From NCBI RefSeq assembly GCF_004152935.1, contig NZ_SETE01000005.1, positions 124,001 to 188,000 of the forward strand: a stretch of DNA of 64,000 nt, given 5' to 3'. Below the pieces are notes generated by a model. That model made no database searches and was not told the origin of the DNA. It saw nothing but the letters and a program-made list of their open reading frames with translations. This DNA is from Brumimicrobium glaciale. Lineage in GTDB: Bacteria > Bacteroidota > Bacteroidia > Flavobacteriales_D > Crocinitomicaceae. Positions 61,569 to 64,000 of the stretch are shown piece after piece. Position numbers and translations under genes: made by a program. Positions within the stretch are counted from its first letter, which is position 1; every line of letters starts with the position of its first letter.

Positions 61569-64000
61569 TCACCTCATCAAATACATCTTCCCCCAATTCT
61601 TAGTAAAATGTTGATCGGCGCCAGATTCTCGGTGTTTGATATCTTCTCCGTTAATTTTGGCTTTCATTCTGTATAAATAAACTCCATTTGCTAAAGGATC
61701 ACCAAATTCATCTCTTCCATCCCAGGCATATTCTGTGATGTTTCTTCCAATTCTGATTAGCCCCAATTCGCCTTCAGTAATTTCTCTAACTATTCTTCCA
61801 GTTACTGTCATGATTTGAATTATCATATCTTCTGGCACTTCAGATCCTGTTAAAGTAAATACAAACCTGGTTGATGTGGAGAATGGATTTGGGAAATTCA
61901 TTAAGTGAGTAATTGTAGATTCTAAAACCACCTCGAACTGAATTCGATATTCTTTATTTCCTGATAAATTTCCTGAGTTATCAGAACCTTGAACCATTAA
62001 TTCATAAATTCCAGATTTCTCAAACTCTGCATTATAGATAATTTCAAATCTTAAATCAGAACCATCTGCTGGAATCCATGTTAAAATTTGATTTCCTTTT
62101 CCATCAATAAAAGGAATTCGTTTTTGCTCTCCTGATGGATTTGTTAAGAAAATACCAAAGTTAGTTGTATCAGCATCCTTATCCATAATTAAGAAAGGAT
62201 TTTCATCTTTTAAGCTTATCACAACTTCAGATCGTGGGTTAACTATATCGCCATTCAAAATGTGCTGTCCATCAAAAGTTACATCTAGAATTGGATTAAT
62301 ATCATCTTGTTTTAAACGAAAAGGAATCTGTAGCAAATTATTGAAATGCGCCAACTCAGGCTGATCCTTAAATTGATTGTTGATTCCTTTATTATAAGGA
62401 TTCACTTCCATCCATAGCGTATTGTTTCCAGATAAACCTTGCGTTAAAAATTTAACTGTGTCTCTTAAAACTTGTCCCGGTCTTAAAGAATCTTGACGCA
62501 CATAATCAATAGGATGTTTCACTTGATTTTTATCAGTAATCCAATAATTTACAAGTAAAGAATCCATAGATAAATCACTGATGTTTTTAACATCTATTGC
62601 AAATGACATTTCAATTCCTTCTTGCAAAGAATCACCTTGATCGGGTAAAAATGCATAACCATTAGAACCATCAATCGCAGCTTCGGGCAAGGGTTGATAT
62701 AATACGTGCCACCTGTCAATTTGAGCTGGAGTTAAAGTCGCTTGATCATAATAATTCGCTTGTAATTGCAAGTATGGATAATCACTTGCAGAAAGAATTG
62801 AATTGAAATTGATAATCGAATCATTTGATGTAAAAACAGTATCTATTTGAATTTGAAACTGTTTGTTGTGGTCAAAACCTCTTATTACCAAACGAGTTGA
62901 ATCATTTGTAGGCAATTCCATAGAATTTTGTTTCCAGTAAACAGTATTCCATTCTGCTGCTGGACCAATTAAAGTTGACGTCTCAAAACCACTACCAGCG
63001 GAACCTGTTAAAGCATTAGATAAATTGATAAATTCACCAGAGTTTTGAGCGTGCACAATTGCCGCAGAACTAGGATTCCCTTTTTCATAAATCAAAATAA
63101 ATGCACGTTCAGGTGAAGTTGGACTCATCCCAGTTGCTCCAGCATTCTGAAATGTAGCAAATAAACTCGGGTAAAGCGATTGCCATTGACTATAAAGCGC
63201 TCGCATGGTTGTATAAACAACAATATAATGCCCATCTGGCACTTCATTTTCAATCATGTTCTCGAAAGCCTGAAGTTGTGAAGCAGAGTTTTGTCTGAAA
63301 ATAAAGTAATTTTCTACACGGTTTCTACATCCAGATCCATTGTTCACATTTCCATATTGATGGTTAGCATTAACTCCATTATAAAAAGATCCCCAAGGAC
63401 TTTGAGTCGCTGGATCAACAACTCCAACATGAAATGAAGGTGTTGTAAAGCATAATCCATATTCTGCATCTTGCCCATTTACGCTCCACAAAGTTGTATT
63501 GAACGTATATTGAGAACTAGAATTGTCATGCACCTGAGCAGACAACTCAACAAATAGTGGCTCAAACTCTCGTTCTCTTGAACTTCTCTCATAAGAAACA
63601 CCGTTGAAATTTCCATTCTTAAATTGAAAGAAATGATCTTGCCCCCAACCCGATTTATTAGGAATATATTGAAATGAATGCTCTGTCCAATTCAAAATAC
63701 TTGAATCTATGGCCACTCTCCAAAAGTATGCAACACTGTCTTCTAAAACCAAAGGTGAAATTGCATTATTTGATGATCTTTTCCATTCATTTGGAAAGAC
63801 TTCTTTAACTCCTCCTAGCCCAGTTTTCACAGCATATTTACGGAAAGGACTATTAAACAAATCTGTGGTATCAATTTCAAAACGATAAGAATTGAATGTA
63901 GCAATTGGGTTAATTGTAGATGCTTTTAAAACCACGGAATCATTTGGAACTACAGCATAATTATAAGGTAAAACAGGCGCTATTCCATCAATATTTATAA
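61569..64000 (-). CDS. PorU2-type T9SS protein, 5' end beyond window
   Basis: The minus-strand frame is open to base 64000, giving at least 810 residues of the C-terminal part. The first complete codon is near INIDGIAPVLPYNYAVV. Features that I associate with the PorU2-type family are LKASTINPIATFNSYRFEID, WGQDHFFQF, ISLKDENPFLIMD and the FlgD/CTD-like end (MNFPNPFSTSTRFVFTL; EYAWDGRDEFGDPLANGVYL). The peptidase C25 domain, if present, lies upstream of the window. PorU2 is a second, PorU-like protein in some T9SS bacteria. It ends 13 bp before the UPF0175 frame region. Confidence 0.8.
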   Translation of the reverse strand, partial: INIDGIAPVLPYNYAVVPNDSVVLKASTINPIATFNSYRFEIDTTDLFNSPFRKYAVKTGLGGVKEVFPNEWKRSSNNAISPLVLEDSVAYFWRVAIDSSILNWTEHSFQYIPNKSGWGQDHFFQFKNGNFNGVSYERSSREREFEPLFVELSAQVHDNSSSQYTFNTTLWSVNGQDAEYGLCFTTPSFHVGVVDPATQSPWGSFYNGVNANHQYGNVNNGSGCRNRVENYFIFRQNSASQLQAFENMIENEVPDGHYIVVYTTMRALYSQWQSLYPSLFATFQNAGATGMSPTSPERAFILIYEKGNPSSAAIVHAQNSGEFINLSNALTGSAGSGFETSTLIGPAAEWNTVYWKQNSMELPTNDSTRLVIRGFDHNKQFQIQIDTVFTSNDSIINFNSILSASDYPYLQLQANYYDQATLTPAQIDRWHVLYQPLPEAAIDGSNGYAFLPDQGDSLQEGIEMSFAIDVKNISDLSMDSLLVNYWITDKNQVKHPIDYVRQDSLRPGQVLRDTVKFLTQGLSGNNTLWMEVNPYNKGINNQFKDQPELAHFNNLLQIPFRLKQDDINPILDVTFDGQHILNGDIVNPRSEVVISLKDENPFLIMDKDADTTNFGIFLTNPSGEQKRIPFIDGKGNQILTWIPADGSDLRFEIIYNAEFEKSGIYELMVQGSDNSGNLSGNKEYRIQFEVVLESTITHLMNFPNPFSTSTRFVFTLTGSEVPEDMIIQIMTVTGRIVREITEGELGLIRIGRNITEYAWDGRDEFGDPLANGVYLYRMKAKINGEDIKHRESGADQHFTKNWGKMYLMR

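Overview
The window is AT-rich DNA from a member of the Bacteroidota, most likely order Flavobacteriales; a Crocinitomicaceae-type relative is a guess. Supporting signs are type IX secretion (T9SS) and gliding genes (porV, porU, a porP/sprF-type gene, gldJ, a porU2-type gene), secreted proteins with T9SS C-terminal sorting domains, a SusC/SusD pair, a DnaE polymerase with an exonuclease fused at its N-terminus, GSCFA and DUF547 proteins, several TAnnTTTG-type -7 promoter elements, and little sign of Shine-Dalgarno sites.

Region 1 (1-12 kb) is accessory and partly decayed. It opens with the 3' end of a T9SS cargo gene, then an IRG/YcjF-like GTPase, a DUF2188 protein and a TIR/deoxyribosyltransferase-like protein. 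An 85-bp copy of the GTPase gene tail follows and is fused into a truncated PIN toxin whose antitoxin gene survives. Next come a polysaccharide deacetylase gene with one in-frame stop, a sulfide:quinone reductase-like flavoprotein, an IS4-type transposase with a divergent AbrB-like companion, gene fragments, a phosphoesterase coupled to a frameshifted small gene, four ~110-bp tandem repeats, and a stop-containing GIY-YIG gene. That gene lies between tRNA-Leu and a 14-bp near-copy of the tRNA-Leu 3' end. tRNA-Leu(UAA) and tRNA-Gly(GCC) close the region.

Region 2 (12.5-24.9 kb) holds a five-gene minus-strand operon (DUF2064 transferase, SusC, SusD, Na+/solute symporter, degenerate phosphoesterase). 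After it comes an ATPase/DUF234 gene bracketed by two near-identical hairpins that almost touch its start and stop codons; this is the most unusual structure in the window. A T9SS-secreted arginine/agmatine deiminase-type protein and a CoiA-like protein follow.

Region 3 (25-41.7 kb) is mostly housekeeping and envelope: mutS, a TrmH-type methyltransferase, a T9SS cargo gene with a remnant of a paralogue, a GSCFA/deacetylase pair, a DUF547 protein, a family 2 glycosyltransferase, wecB, feoB, a TPR-CHAT protease-like protein, and an ECF sigma factor with its probable TPR anti-sigma partner.

Region 4 (41.8-52.2 kb) is the T9SS/gliding locus. ispF, porV and porU lie on the minus strand; porP/sprF, gldJ and murF lie on the plus strand.

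Region 5 (52.5-64 kb) has an SDR/TetR/ABC1-kinase operon, an isopenicillin N synthase-type dioxygenase, dnaE, an orphan UPF0175 antitoxin, and the C-terminal part of a PorU2-type protein running off the window. Short perfect palindromes are scattered between genes; some work plausibly as terminators and some look like dispersed repeats.
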